Source: Triticum aestivum
Taxonomy: Eukaryota > Streptophyta > Magnoliopsida > Poales > Poaceae
Length of the DNA: 64,000 bases
Direction: 5' to 3'
Assembly: GCF_018294505.1 (NCBI RefSeq)
Contig: NC_057800.1
Coordinates: 477,152,530 to 477,216,529, forward strand
Part shown: one piece after another, positions 44,364 to 56,791 of the stretch
Numbering within the stretch: position 1 is the stretch's first letter
Layout: every line of letters begins with the position of its first letter
Position numbers and translations under genes: made by a program
The notes under the pieces: generated by a model
Told to the model about the DNA's origin: nothing
Seen by the model: only the letters and a program-made list of their open reading frames with translations
Databases searched by the model: none

Positions 44364-45757
44364 TGATAACCCACAAGTATAGGAGATCGCAACAGTTTTC
44401 GAGGGTAGAGTATTCAACCCAAATTTATTGATTCGACACAAGGGGAGCCAAAGAATATTCTCAAGTATTAGCAGTTGAGTTGTCAATTCAACCACACCTG
44501 AAAGACTTAATATCTGCAGCAAAGTATTTAGTAGCAAAGTAGTATGGAAGTAACGGTAATGGTGGCAAAAGTAACAGTAGCAGTTTTTGTAGCAATCGTA
44601 ACAGTGGCAACGGAAAAGTACCTAAGCAAAGATCAATATGTGAAAAGCTTGTAGGCAATGGATCAATGATGGATAATTATGTCGGATGCGATTCCTCATG
44701 CAATAGTTATAACATAGGGTGACACAAGACTAGCTCCAGTTCATCAATGTAATGTAGGCATGTGTTCCGAATATAGTCATAAGTGGTTATGGAAATAACT
44801 TGCATGACATCTTTTGTCCTACCCTCCCGTGGCAGAGGGGTCCTATTGGAAACTAAGGGATATTAATGCCTCCTTTTAATAGAGTACCAGACCAAAGCAT
44901 TAACACTTAGTGAATACATGAACTCCTCAAACTACGGTCATCACCGGGAGTGGTCCCGATTATTGTCACTTCGGGGTTACCGGATCATAACACATAGTAG
45001 GTGATTATTGACTTGCAAAATAGGATCAAGAACTCACATATATTCATGAAATATGTTCAGATCTGAAATCATGGCACTCGGGCCCTAGTGACAAGCATTA
45101 AGCATAGCAAAGTCATAGCAACATCAATCTTAGAACATAATGGATATTAGGGATCAAACCCTAACAAAACTAACTCGATTACATGGTAAATCTCATCCAA
45201 CCCATCACCGTCCAGCAAGCCTACGATGGAATTACTCACGCACGGCGGTGAGCATCATGAAATTGGTGATGGAGGAAGGTTGATGATGATGATGGCGACA
45301 GATTCCCCTCCCCGGAGCCCCGAACGGACTCCAGATCAGCCCTCCCGAGGAAGATTAGGGCTTGGCGGTGGCTCCATATAGTAAAACGCAATGAAACCTT
45401 CTTTTTTATTTTTTTTCTCCCTGGACATGAATATATAGAGTTGGAGTTGAGGTCGGTGGAGCCCCAGGGGGCCCACAAGGCAGGGGGTGCGCCCCAAGGG
45501 GGTGCCCAGCACCCTCGTGGACAGGGTGTGGGCCCCCTTATGCTGATTCTTTTGCCAGTATTTTTTATTAATTCCAAAACGTGTCTCCATGGATTTTCAG
45601 GTCATTCTGAGAACTTTTATTTCTGCACAAAAATAACACCATGGAAATTCTGCTGAAAACATCGTCAGTCCAGGTTAGTTCCATTCAAATCATGCAAGTT
45701 AGAGTCCAAAACAAGGGCAAAAGTGTTTGGAAAAGTAGATACGTTGGAGACGTATCA
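44364..45757 (-). repeat. 3' LTR of element D
   Basis: The LTR is 1394 bp, TGATACGTCTCC to GTGGGTTATCA on the minus strand. A GC-rich imperfect palindrome at 45467-45533 lies just upstream, in LTR sense, of the CTCTATATAT core promoter at 45431-45438. Confidence 0.87.
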
Positions 45758-45772
45758 ACTCCCCCAAGCTTA
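45758..45772 (-). other. Polypurine tract of element D
   Basis: AAGCTTGGGGGAGT on the minus strand abuts the LTR start TGATACG. Confidence 0.88.
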
Positions 45773-47796
45773 AACCTTTGCTTGTCCTCAAGCATTCAAT
45801 TGACAAACTAAAAGTGATAAAGAAAAACTTTTACAAACTCTAATTGATCTTGTTGTTGCAAATATGTAAAGCCAGCATTCGAATTTTCAGCAAAGATTAT
45901 GAATTAACCATATTCACAATAACATTTAGGTCTCATATTTACTCATATCAATGGCATAATCAACTAGCGAGCAATAATAATAAATCTCGGATCACAACTC
46001 TTTCTCAAACCAATCATAACATGATATAACAACATGGTATCTTGCTAGCTATTTCTGAGACCGCAAAACATAAATGCAGAGCACACCTGAAGATTAAGGA
46101 CTGACTAGACATTGTAATTCATGGTAAAAGAGATCCAATCACAGTCATACTCAATGTAAATTAATAGCAATGCATGCGAATGACTGTGGTGCTCTCCAAC
46201 TAGTGCTTTTTAATAAGAGGATGATGACTCAACAAAAAAGTAAATAGATAGGCTCTTCACAGAGGGAAGCAGGGATTTGCAGAGGTACCAGAGCTCAATT
46301 TTTGAAGCAGAGATAAATAATATTTTGATTGGCATACTTTCATTGTCAACATAACAACTAAGAGATCTCGATATCTTCCATGCTACACACATTATAGGCA
46401 GTTCCCGAACAGAATGGTAAAGTTTATACTCCCCCACTACCAACAAACAACAATCCATGGCTTGTCCGAAACAACGGGTGCCTCCAACTAACAACAATCC
46501 TGGGGGAGTTTTGTTTGCAATTATTTTGATTTGAGCATGGGACTAGGCATCCCGGTTACCGGCCATTTTCTCGTGAGTGATGAGCGGAGTCCACTCATCA
46601 TGAGAATAACCCACCTAGCATGGAATATACAGACAACCCTAGTTGATACATGAGCTATTCGAGCATACAAAACAGAATTTCATTTGAAGGTTTAGAGTTT
46701 GGCACATACAAATTTACTAGGAACAACAGGTAGATACCGCATATAGGAAGGTATGGTGGACTAATATGGAATAACTTTGGGGTTTATGGAAGTGGATGCA
46801 CAAGCAGTATTCCCGCTTAGTAGAAGTGAAGGCTTGAAAGAGACTGGGAAGCGACCAACTAGAGAGCGACAACAGTCATGCACATGCATTAAGATTAATA
46901 AGCAATGAGTGCAAGCATGAGTAGGATATAAATCACCATGAACATAAACATCATGGAGGCTATGTTGATTTTGTGTCAACTACATGCATGAACATGTGCC
47001 AAGTCAAGCCACTCGAATCGTTCAAAGGAGGATACCACCCTATCATACCACATCACAACCATTTTAATAGCATGTTGGCACGCAAGGTAAACCATTATAA
47101 ACTCCTAGCTAATTAAGCATGGCATGAGCAACTATAATCTCTAATTGTCATTGCAAACATGTTTCATTCATAATAGGCTGAATCAGGAACGATGAACTAA
47201 TCATATTTACAAAAACAAGATAGGTCGAGTTCATACCAGCTTCTCTCATCTCAATCAGTCCATCATATATCGTCATTATTTCCTTTCACTCACACGATCG
47301 AATGGTGTGGATAATAATAATAATAGTGCACGTGCATTGGACTAAGCTGGAATCTGCAAGCATTTAATACAAGGGATAAGACAAGGTAATATGGGCTCTT
47401 GGTTAAATCAACAATAATGCATATGAGATCCACTCAACATTTTCATCATGGTCTTCTCCTCTCGACCCCCAAAGAATAAGAAAAGAAATAAAACTATTTA
47501 CACGAGAAAGCTCCCAACAAGCAAAAGAAGAACGATAAATCTTTTTGGGTTTTCTTTTAATTACTACTACTATAAGCATGGAAAGTAAACTAGCTAAAAG
47601 CTACAACTAATTTTTTTGGTTTTTCTTACGGTTTTTCAAACACACAAGAAGAAGGCTTGGAAAAGAAAATAAACTAGCATGGATAGTACAATGAAAAAGT
47701 GTGAGCACCGACAACTAGAATGAGTGTGTGAACATGAATGTAATATCGGTGAGAAATATGTACTCCCCCAAGCTTAGGCTTTTGGCCTAAGTTGCT
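45773..47796 (-). other. 3' non-coding region of element D
   Basis: About 2 kb of AT-rich DNA with no supported ORF. A second PPT-like AAGCTTGGGGGAG is present at 47763-47775, about 20 bp downstream of the extra-ORF stop in element sense. Confidence 0.65.
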
Positions 47797-47842
47797 CTAT
47801 GCCCACGGATCGAAACTACTCTCTCCGGTGTACTGAGGAGGG
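47797..47842 (-). pseudogene. C-terminal end of element D extra ORF
   Basis: After removing element B and one GAGGG duplication, the frame from 62846 continues into this segment (PQYTGESSFDPWA) and stops at TAG 47797-47799. Confidence 0.7.
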
Positions 47843-48321
47843 TGAGGGAGTCCTGGACTAGGGGGTCCTTGGGCGTCTGACCTATTGGGTATGGGCCGGA
47901 CTGATGGGCCGTGAAGATACAAAGACCGAAGACTCTACCCGTGTCCGGATGGGACTCTCCTTGGCGTGGAAGGCAAGCTTGGCAACCAACTATGAAGATT
48001 CCTTTCTCTGTAACCGACCTTGTGTAACCCTAGATCCCTCCGTGTCTATATAAACCAGAGGGCTAGGTCCGTAGATAGGCCGAATCCTCATAATCATAGA
48101 CAAACTAGACTTTTAGGGTTTAGTCATTACGATCTCGTGATAGATCAACTCTTGTAATACTCATATTCATCAAGATCAATCAAGCAGGACGTAGGGTATT
48201 ACCTCCATAGAGAGGGCCCAAACCTGGGTAAAATATTGTGTCCCCCGTCTCCTGTTACCATCGATCCTAGATGCACAGTTCGGGACCCCCTACCCGAGAT
48301 CCGCCAGTTTTGACACCGACA
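47843..48321 (+). repeat. 5' LTR of element B
   Basis: The LTR is 479 bp, TGAGGGAGTCCTGG to CACCGACA, with a CTATATAAAC TATA box at 48046-48055. TTGGTGCTTTCATTGAGAG follows at the primer-binding position. Confidence 0.9.
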
Positions 48322-48347
48322 TTGGTGCTTTCATTGAGAGTTCCACT

Positions 48348-49835
48348 GTGTTGTCCCCAAAAGGTTTGATGGCTCCTTCAATCATCTACAATGATGATGT
48401 CCAAGAGGAGGTCTTCCTCCCCGGACAGATCTTCATGTTCGGCGGCTTCGCACTGCGGGCCAACTCGCTTGGCCATCTGCAGCAGATCCACAGCTACGCC
48501 CCTGGCCGTCAGGTCAGATTCGGGAGCTTGAACTATGTCGCAGATATCCGCGGAGATTTGATCTTCGGTGGATTCGATACCATGGCAATCGCTCCCCGTC
48601 GCCTCGATGAACATGACGTAGATCTGTCATCGGGCCATACCCAGGAAGTCACACCCGAAACTGCTCTGGCCTTAGATCCGGAGCAGGTCGTGCCATCCGA
48701 GGACAGGAATCTCAACCCCGCCATAGAGGCCATAGACTCCACGGCATTGGAGCCGCACACAGATTTAACTTCAAGTAACATCTGTATCTCTGGAGCTACG
48801 GACTCGTTTCCGGTTATAAGTTCTGAACTATGCACGTCCGCGCATGTCGAGCAGGATCGGTTATCGATCACCGAATTCAGCGCCATGGACATCTTCCGGC
48901 ACTCCCCCTTGGGTGATGTGCTGAATTCATTAAAAAATCTATCCTTAGCGGGAGATTCACAACCGAACTATATCCGGTTCAAACTAGACGCTGATGACAG
49001 GGAATTTCACTCCCCACCCGCCACCCACTTTATAGCCACTGTCGAAGACTTAACTGACATGCTCGATTACGGCTCTGACGACATCGACGGTATGGACGGC
49101 AATGCCGGAGAAGAAGAGGCCCGGGACCCGCCGTTCACTGGACGCTGGACGGCCACTTCCTCGTACGATGTATACATGGTGGATGCACCAAAGAAGAACA
49201 GCGGCGATGACAGAGAAGATCCAGTTGAGGCTAAACCTCCTGAGATACAATCAAAACGCCAGCGTCAGCGGCGCCGCTCTAAGTCACGCCGCAGTAAAGA
49301 TAGCAACACCGGCATAGGAGAAGATAACACTCCGGAAGGTGTCGAAGATAACAAAGACCCCGTTGACGCAGCTACCGAACAGGATGAACGGGAAGATGGG
49401 CAGGTTAGCCCTGGTAAACAGGCCACGCACGAGGACTCGGAGGACAGTAATTATCTTCCGCTCTTCGAGGATGAGGCAAGCCTCGGCACCGAGGATTTCA
49501 TCGTGCCTGAGGAACCTCTTGAGCATGAGTGCTTCAAGCGCCAGCTAATAGCCACTGCAAGGAGCCTGAAAAAGAAGCAGCAGCAGCTTCAAGCTGACCA
49601 GGATCTTCTCAACGATAAATGGACAGACGTCCTAGCAACTGAAGAAAACAGCCTCAAGCGCCCGGCCAAAAGCTACCTGAAGCGCAAATTACTACCTCAG
49701 TTCAACGACGAGGCACTGGAACAAATACCACCATCGCACAATGCGGCTGGCCGACCACCACGTGGCCGGGACAAAGTGGCAGCTCAAGATGAACACCAGC
49801 CCGCCCCGCCTCATCGCAAAGCAGAGGTAAATTAG
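48348..49835 (+). CDS. Gag leader ORF of element B (495 codons, intact frame)
   Basis: The frame is open from 27 bp after the LTR to a TAG at 49833-49835. The codon aligned with the ATG of element A is GTG here, so the first usable ATG is at 48369 (MAPSIIYNDD). Residues 20-70 contain FLPGQIFMFGGFALRANSLG. The middle is acidic and unstructured, about residues 305-320 are highly basic (KRQRQRRRSKSRRSK), and the C-terminal third is Lys/Gln-rich with likely coiled coil (KKKQQQLQADQDLL). The protein may bind RNA through the basic patch. The function is not established. It is the longest intact frame in the Tat elements here. Confidence 0.6.
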   Translation: MLSPKGLMAPSIIYNDDVQEEVFLPGQIFMFGGFALRANSLGHLQQIHSYAPGRQVRFGSLNYVADIRGDLIFGGFDTMAIAPRRLDEHDVDLSSGHTQEVTPETALALDPEQVVPSEDRNLNPAIEAIDSTALEPHTDLTSSNICISGATDSFPVISSELCTSAHVEQDRLSITEFSAMDIFRHSPLGDVLNSLKNLSLAGDSQPNYIRFKLDADDREFHSPPATHFIATVEDLTDMLDYGSDDIDGMDGNAGEEEARDPPFTGRWTATSSYDVYMVDAPKKNSGDDREDPVEAKPPEIQSKRQRQRRRSKSRRSKDSNTGIGEDNTPEGVEDNKDPVDAATEQDEREDGQVSPGKQATHEDSEDSNYLPLFEDEASLGTEDFIVPEEPLEHECFKRQLIATARSLKKKQQQLQADQDLLNDKWTDVLATEENSLKRPAKSYLKRKLLPQFNDEALEQIPPSHNAAGRPPRGRDKVAAQDEHQPAPPHRKAEVN

Positions 49836-49867
49836 CTCACGGTCATACATATGACCTTTGACATGAC

Positions 49868-51479
49868 TTGAACAATAAAGCGGGACATACCAGATTGATC
49901 TACGGATCGCGAGGACGTGCCCCTACACGCGACGACGGCCATCTATTCAGACATGACAACCCTAGTCATGCGCGGGAGAAAGCCGCAGATGGACTCCATC
50001 AGAGCTACGTCGCGATACGGCCCGATACAGAGGCGCCGCACACCCTCATTGCTTCACTGACGAAGTCATGGAACATGAATTCCCAGAAGGGTTCAAGCCC
50101 GTGAATATAGAATCATATGATGGCACCACAGACCTCGCGATATGGATAGAAGACTTCATTCTCCACATTCATGTGGGCCGCGGCGATGACCTTCATGCCA
50201 TTAAATACCTCCCCCTAAAACTCAAAGGACCAGCACGCCACTGGTTGAACAGCCTGCCCGAAAACTCCATCATCAGCTGGGAGGACTTGGAAGAAGCCTT
50301 CCTCGATAACTTCCAAGGTACATACGTTCGACCTCCGGACGTCGATGACTTAAGCCATATAGTTCAATAGCCCGGAGAGTCCGCCAGGAAATTCTAGACC
50401 AGGTTCCTAACTAAAAAGAACCAGATAGTCGACTGTCCAGATGTTAAAGCCCTAGCGGCCTTTAAACACAGCATCCACGACGAATGGCTCGCCCGCCACC
50501 TTGGACAAGAGAAGCCAAAGTCCATGGCGGCCCTCACATCACTCATGACCCGCTTTTGCACGGGCGAGGATAGTTGGCTGGTCCGTAGCAAAAACAATGC
50601 AAGCGACGTCGGCACCCCTGAAGCTAAAAATAGCAACGACAAGTCTTGATGCAATAGGCACAAGCATCGAAATAACAATGACAACACTGAGGATACGGCG
50701 GTCGATGCCGGACTCAGTGGCTCTAAGCCTGGTCAGCGGAAGAAGCCGTTCAAAAAGAACAATTCGGGCCCATCTAGCCTGGACCGCATACTTGATCATC
50801 CGTGCCAGATTCATGGCACCCCAGACAAACCACCCAATCATACCAACAGAGATTGTTGGGTTTTTAAACAGGCCGGCAAGTTAAATGTCGAAAACAAGGA
50901 TAAGGGATCGCAAAGCGAAGATGACGATGAGGAGCCCCGGCCGCTGAACACAGGGGGCAGAAGAAGTTTCCCCCTCAAGTCAAAACAGTGAACATGATAT
51001 ATGCTACCCACATCCCCAAGAGGGAGCGCAAGCGCGCGCTCAGGGATGTCTACGCAATAGAGCCAGTCGCCCCAAAATTTAATCCATGGTCGTCATGCCC
51101 GGTCACTTTTGATCGTCGGGATCATCCGACTAGTATCCGTCATGGCGGTTCAGCCGCAATGGTCCTGGACCCAATAATTGATGGGTTCCACCTGACGCGA
51201 GTCCTGATGGACGGCGGCAGTAGCCTCAAGTTGCTCTATCAGGATACAATGCACAAAATGGGCATTAACCCATCGCGGATCAAGCCCACAAAGACTACCT
51301 TCAAAGGAATCATACCAGGTGTAGAGGCCTGTTGTACGGGCTCAATCACGCTCGAGGTTGTCTTTGGATCTCAGAACAATTTCTGAAGCAAGGAGTTAAT
51401 CTTCGACATAGTCCCCTTTCGCAGCTGCTATCATGCACTGCTCGGACGGACCGCATTCGCTCGATTCAACGCAGTGCCT
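49868..51479 (+). pseudogene. Gag-protease of element B, N-terminal and central part
   Basis: This matches the gag-protease of element A: EFPEGFKPVNIESYDGTTD, HWLNSLPENSIISWEDLE, DNFQGTYVRPPD, then stops and shifts at about 50368, 50394, 50648 and 50990. The protease part has the intact active-site motif VLMDGGSSLKLL (about 51205-51240), unlike the G-G-G of element A. A TGA follows SQNNF at 51384-51386. Element C is inserted at 51479 in FNAVP. Confidence 0.78.
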
Positions 51480-51953
51480 GTCGGTGTCAAAACCGTCGGA
51501 TCTCGAGTAGGGGGTCCCAAACTGTGTGTCTAGGCCGGATGGTAACAGGAGTCAGGGGACACGATGTTTTATCCAGGTTCGGGCCCTCTTGATGGAGGTA
51601 AAACCCTACGTCCTGCTTGATTAATATTGATGATATGGGTAGTACAAGAGTAGATCTACCACGAGATCAGAGAGGCTAAACCCTAGAAGCTAGCCTATGG
51701 TATGATTGTATGTTGTATCGACTAGCCTGGCCTCGGTTTATATAATGCACCAGAGGCCTAGGATAACAAGAGTCCTAGCCGAATACGCCGGTGGGGAGGA
51801 GTCCTTGTCTTGATCACCAAGTCTTGTGGAATCTTCCATGTATGCGGCAGTTGTCCGAACTGGCCCATGAGTATACGGCCATGGGGGTCCTCGGCCCAAT
51901 CTGACAGATCGGGAGATGACGTGGTGAGTACCCCCTAGTCCAGGACACCGTCA
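51480..51953 (-). repeat. 3' LTR of element C
   Basis: The LTR is 474 bp and in + strand reading starts TGTCGGTGTCAAAACC and ends CCAGGACACCGTCA. A TTTATATAAT TATA sequence lies at about 51737-51746. In element sense TTCAGGGGGCTAC at 51954-51968 is the polypurine tract. Confidence 0.9.
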
Positions 51954-54900
51954 GTAGCCCCCTGAACCGGTCTTCAAGTTAGATACGCTCCTCGATTCTT
52001 CCGAATTGTTCTTCATCTTCGGTTGTCGGTCTTGGAAACTGGTTCAACAAATCTTCCTATCTTCGAACTTGAGGATCGCCGAAATGCATTCGATGAGTTT
52101 ATACATCGGGTATCCAAGGAGCCCCTTTAAGTTTCTGGCCTTTATCCATGCCTTGTTATTTTTATGCCACACCTCGGGTTTGAAGTTGTTCTCGGGAGGC
52201 AGTGTCCTCTTGCGTCCGAGCTCTAACGCCAGACTGCATTCGAGGTATCTTTCGCAGCCGAGCACCAACGCCGGACTGCTTCTGAGCTCCAACGCCGAAA
52301 TGTATCCGAGCTCCAACGCCGGACTATATCCAAGATGTCGTAGATCATCTTGGTCCAAAAAAGTTAAAGGAGTTTAGCCGAGCTTAATGCTGGAAATGCC
52401 CTCTATGGAGCCAGCCACTAGCGCCTGAGCTTTACGCCGGACTGCTTCCGAGGTGGTGCACCACCCCGACTGTGGGCCGATTTTTTGTCAATATTTTTTA
52501 TTGGTGCAATTTATTCTCTGCCGAGATATATAGTCAGTAGCCCTCAAGGTGTGTATCGGTTTAAAAGCCGAGATGCACTTGAAGGATGATATAAGACCAC
52601 TGATCCCAGTAGCCACTGAGACTCGGGTTGATTTGCAAAATCGGCCTGAGGATCAAGTCCTAGCTCGGCAGAATACTTCAGGACACAAAAAGCGGTGTGC
52701 AGAGTCCTCGAGACTCGGGTTGGGTGCGGCCGACCAACCTGAGGATCATAATCTCCTCGAAAACTATATTGCACTTAAATTTTCTGCACTGGATTGCCAA
52801 TGCAGTAGCCCCCGAGACACTGGTCGGATGGCAATACCAGATCAGGGGATCGATACGCCCCTTTAAAATTAGTAAATGATAAGCATGAAGCCCAATAGCC
52901 CCCGAGCCTTAATGCGGGCACGGGTGGCCGAATTAAGGATCGATATCCAGAGTAAAATCACAAATTATGTGTAATGATTCTATGTATCCAAGTACTTTAC
53001 ATCATTATTGCTTAGATCTGCATTGTACAAAACTTTGTTGACCGACCATCGGCTTCCACCTCCTCGGCCAGTATCCGAGGAGTGTTTGTCCAACTTTATA
53101 AAGCCTTTATGAGGGCAAAGATTTACGACAAACAAGGCAATCTGGCCATACAGTTTTATAAACAAAGGTACGCAAAGAGATATGTTATATCACTATTTAA
53201 CATAATAAATGTCTTCCAAAGAAAATAATCCCGCTATAGGTTCCTTTCTTTGGGTTGTCATGCTGAGCATGATCATGAAACCTCAGCTCTAATGTAAGAG
53301 CAAAATATTGAGGATTTAGTTTGGGAGGCCAGTTACTTGCCCCTGGTAGTGTTCGGCGATAGTCGAGGTCAAGCCGTAAACACTTCGGCCAATGTTATGA
53401 ATAGCCAGTCATTTAACACCGTCATCGGATTGCTGACCAGTTTACATTTATTGTGACAGTCAGTTTTCGGCTTTCTCCACTGAGGTGCTTAACCATGTGA
53501 GCTGGAAGCACAATCGCAGTGGTTCTCCCTTTGCACACCTAGCCGAACAAAGCGGAACGTAGGAGGCAAGCGCAGGAGCCGGACAACCCAACTATTGACC
53601 GAAGACACAATTCGAAACCAATGCATATATAGTGAGATCCGAGAATGTTTTTGCCGAATCTATAAAGGTGTCCGGCATTGCACTGTGAGACTTGTGCTGG
53701 AAAAACACAAATAGTTTAAAAGTGCCATAAGCTTGGAAAACCAAAAAAACGTCAGTAAAAACTTGACGTCCGAACAAGATCAAGTGTTCGGTGCCAATCT
53801 GAAAATTGGCCTTAGAGAGAAAAAACAGTGCTTCTATCGTGCTTTAACATGACACATCCTATATCAAGACTTCAAGCGGGTCAGCCTACGGCTTCAACCT
53901 CCTATCCCGAGGGCGGAGTAATTCTCATTAGGTCAGTTTAGCAAACTAAACTCTAGCGGCTTTGAGAGAGAAATTAGGCTCCCCGGCTAGTGACCACACA
54001 CTCGTGTCGAAAAGAGGAGTGATAAATAATAATAATAATAATAATAGTAAGAAAAACTTTGCAACGACTAAGAAGAAGAACACTTATTATAAAACGGCTC
54101 ATATAAATTTAAGAGTCCCCAAGTGACTTGAGTAAAAGAATTTTATGTATAATGATTGTATGTACCGAAGTACTAATATCATATCTTTGTTCAACTAAAC
54201 TTTAAACGCGTCTTAACTGACCGTCGGCTTCTCCCTCTTCGGTCAATGACCAAAAAGTGTTATGTACTCCACCTGTCGAGAATATCGACAGTGTTTCCGA
54301 TAACCAGGCAACTGGGCCATAAGGCTGTAACAGACAAAGCACGCTCAGGGAACTTATGCTATATTACAAACGAAGTGTAAGAAGCATCTTCGAAGAAAAT
54401 AGTACCCCCACCGATACCTTTCTTCGGTGCTCATTATTGCTATGAAACTTGTGCAATAGATTTTTTGTACTCGTGAGTTCCGTTGTGTGCCGACCATGAT
54501 TGAAAACAATAAGAGCGCTTGCTTTCGGCTTCACCCAGTCTGAGGTCAAAGCTCGGAGGACCCGGTCGTGACAATCGCATAGGTGCTCCCTTTACTCCCT
54601 AGCTGAACAATCGGGAACGTAGGGGTAAGCACAGGAGCCAGGCAACCTAGCTTGCAAATCGCTTAAGTCAATATGGTGCATATTGTGGCGTAATACACGA
54701 ACAAGGAACAAAGCCATACAAGTATAATCATATGCAAGAGGAAAAGCTTCATAAAGGAAGCCCCCAAATAAACGGGGTATTTGAATATGTGTGGCACAAA
54801 CAAAGTTTGGACAAGGAAATTTTTTACAAGCAACTTTTTTCCAAAAAAGTATAATGCTTGGTCGAACCAAACACAAGTTAAAAATTAAAACTTTGAGCAT

Positions 54901-56791
54901 GAAAGTGACTTAGCTGGTTAATGTGTTCGGCATTGATGACTCGGTCCGAGCTTGATGCGGGACAAGGTTCCATCCCCCAAGCCGGTCCCGAGGTGGCAGA
55001 GCGGAGAGCTCGACACGCCGAAGTGGTGACATAGCACGGTCAATGCAGACCGGCAGAGTGACGACGAAGTCCTTGGATCATTTTCCTGTGCACAAAAAAT
55101 AGTGCAAACTGGAGATAATAGTAATAATAATAATTAAAAAAATCGTTGCATAATAAATAATTTATGCAAAGTGAGTAATAAAAGAAATATGGCCTGGCGC
55201 CAAAGTCAATGTCGATGTAGGGTGTCGGCGTGATGCGGTAAAGGCATGGCAAAGCCTGAATTCATAGGTTGGTCCGAGTTCTGGATGCGGCGTTTGCCGG
55301 ACTATGTACGGATACTGACCGAACCACAACGCGACCGTCGTTAATGTGGCCATCATTTGATAGACCTGTGTACAGATGATGGACAAACCAGAGTAATAAT
55401 TTCTTGGAAAAAATAAACCCAAACAAGCAAAAAATACTAGGATTAATAGCATCTGGTTTATTTGTTGTAGCAATCCAAAGAAAGGTGATTCCCAAAATTG
55501 GGACTCGATTCGCACACCCATTGCCTGATGGGCGATAAAGCGACGGTATGGCGATGCTGGCAAAGGTTGGCTCGCCGAGTCAAAGCTCTCGGTCCAGCTA
55601 ACATGACGGAGCTGGTCGGCTAGTGACGCTGAAGTCTCCAGAGTAGGTTGATGAAGAGATGGCGAAGCCCCCGGTCTAGTCGGGATGTCGAAGCCTCGAT
55701 GTCAGCCGATGAGTCGAAGTAGGTCGGCGTGATGGACACTAGCTTGAAGAAGCAATAGTGCGGCCCTGGCGATGCAGGTCGTGACGTGGTTGATGTCGGC
55801 TTGATGAAGTGACCGTGCGGTGATGCCGGTATGCCCGCTCCGTGTAATCCGTGGGGCGGCGATGTTGGTGATGATTTATCCTTCGTGATGCCAGACTCTT
55901 GTTCGGCTTGCCGAGATGATGATCCGAAGAAGTTGAGCTCGGCTCAACAAAGTGACGACGTGTCTAGCGCAGGTCGGCAGCCTTGGAGCGATATCGCCGG
56001 ACTGGTTTGACACCAGCATGATGATGAAGGCGACCTCAGGGGAGGCTTAAAAATTTACGGGCACGTGTTTAAAAACAACGCACAATACCCTAGAAGAGAA
56101 TTCCTCTAAAGAGGTTGTCCAATGTCACGTTCATAAAGAAACATGAATTCGGATCGGATCCGTATTCGCGCATAAAATGGATTCGAAAATTGATCCACTC
56201 ATCGGAAGGTTCTCGGAGTTTGAACCGTCGGATCGAGCTGAAATTTGGAGGGGTGGTAAATATGGGAATTCCGCAGTAGATGAACGGTTGGATCTTCCAA
56301 AGGACCTCTGAGCTAGGCTCTGGAGGCCACGCCCTAAACTCGTCCAGATTCCCGTCCAAATTTGATAGGGCTCCGGTATATCGTAGATTGTCGGAGATTC
56401 CTCCATCGGAACTTGACGAAATTTTGCATGGCTGTTGTAGACTCAATTCCGCACAATTCCACCAAAGGGACCGTCAAAGAGATGCTCTAAGAAGTGGTGG
56501 CAGCGGATACAAGTTTGTTGTTCGGAAAAATAGCACGGTCGCCCGAGGGTAATGTTGACGTTGAGCCCCCGAGCTCCATGGATGATTCCTCCATGATCTT
56601 GATAGAGATCGGAGTTGATGTTGATGAAGGCCCTCATCCGAACATGAAGATCGGAGGTTGGGTACAGTCCTTGGTCCAGCCAAGGTGACCAGTCGAGCTG
56701 GTGACGAAGATGCCGAAGTCGCAGATGATCTGCAGGCGAGCCATCGATCCTTTTGCCGATCACACAGCGGAACTCTCAATGAAAGCACCAA
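51954..56791 (-). other. Non-coding interior of element C with module copies and an internal duplication
   Basis: Two related blocks start near 52972 and 54143, both with GATT.TATGTA..GAAGTAC, then a CCGACCRTCGGCTTC stretch, then the module, about 1.1-1.2 kb apart. Short TAA/AAT microsatellites lie at about 54026-54050 and 55110-55140. A few ORFs of 100-130 codons on the minus strand (such as 56090-56446) show no recognisable domain. Confidence 0.6.
53450..53625 (-). other. Conserved Tat non-coding module, copy 1 in element C
   Basis: It matches the module of A and B over most of its length (CAGTTTTCGGCTTTCTCCAC and CACAATCGCAGTGGTTCTCC in + strand reading, which is antisense to the element). 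A second, more diverged copy lies at about 54560-54680. Confidence 0.65.

Noticed and set aside
54026..54050. AAT microsatellite as a regulatory element
   Set aside because: It is a simple repeat inside a non-coding retrotransposon derivative with no sign of function.
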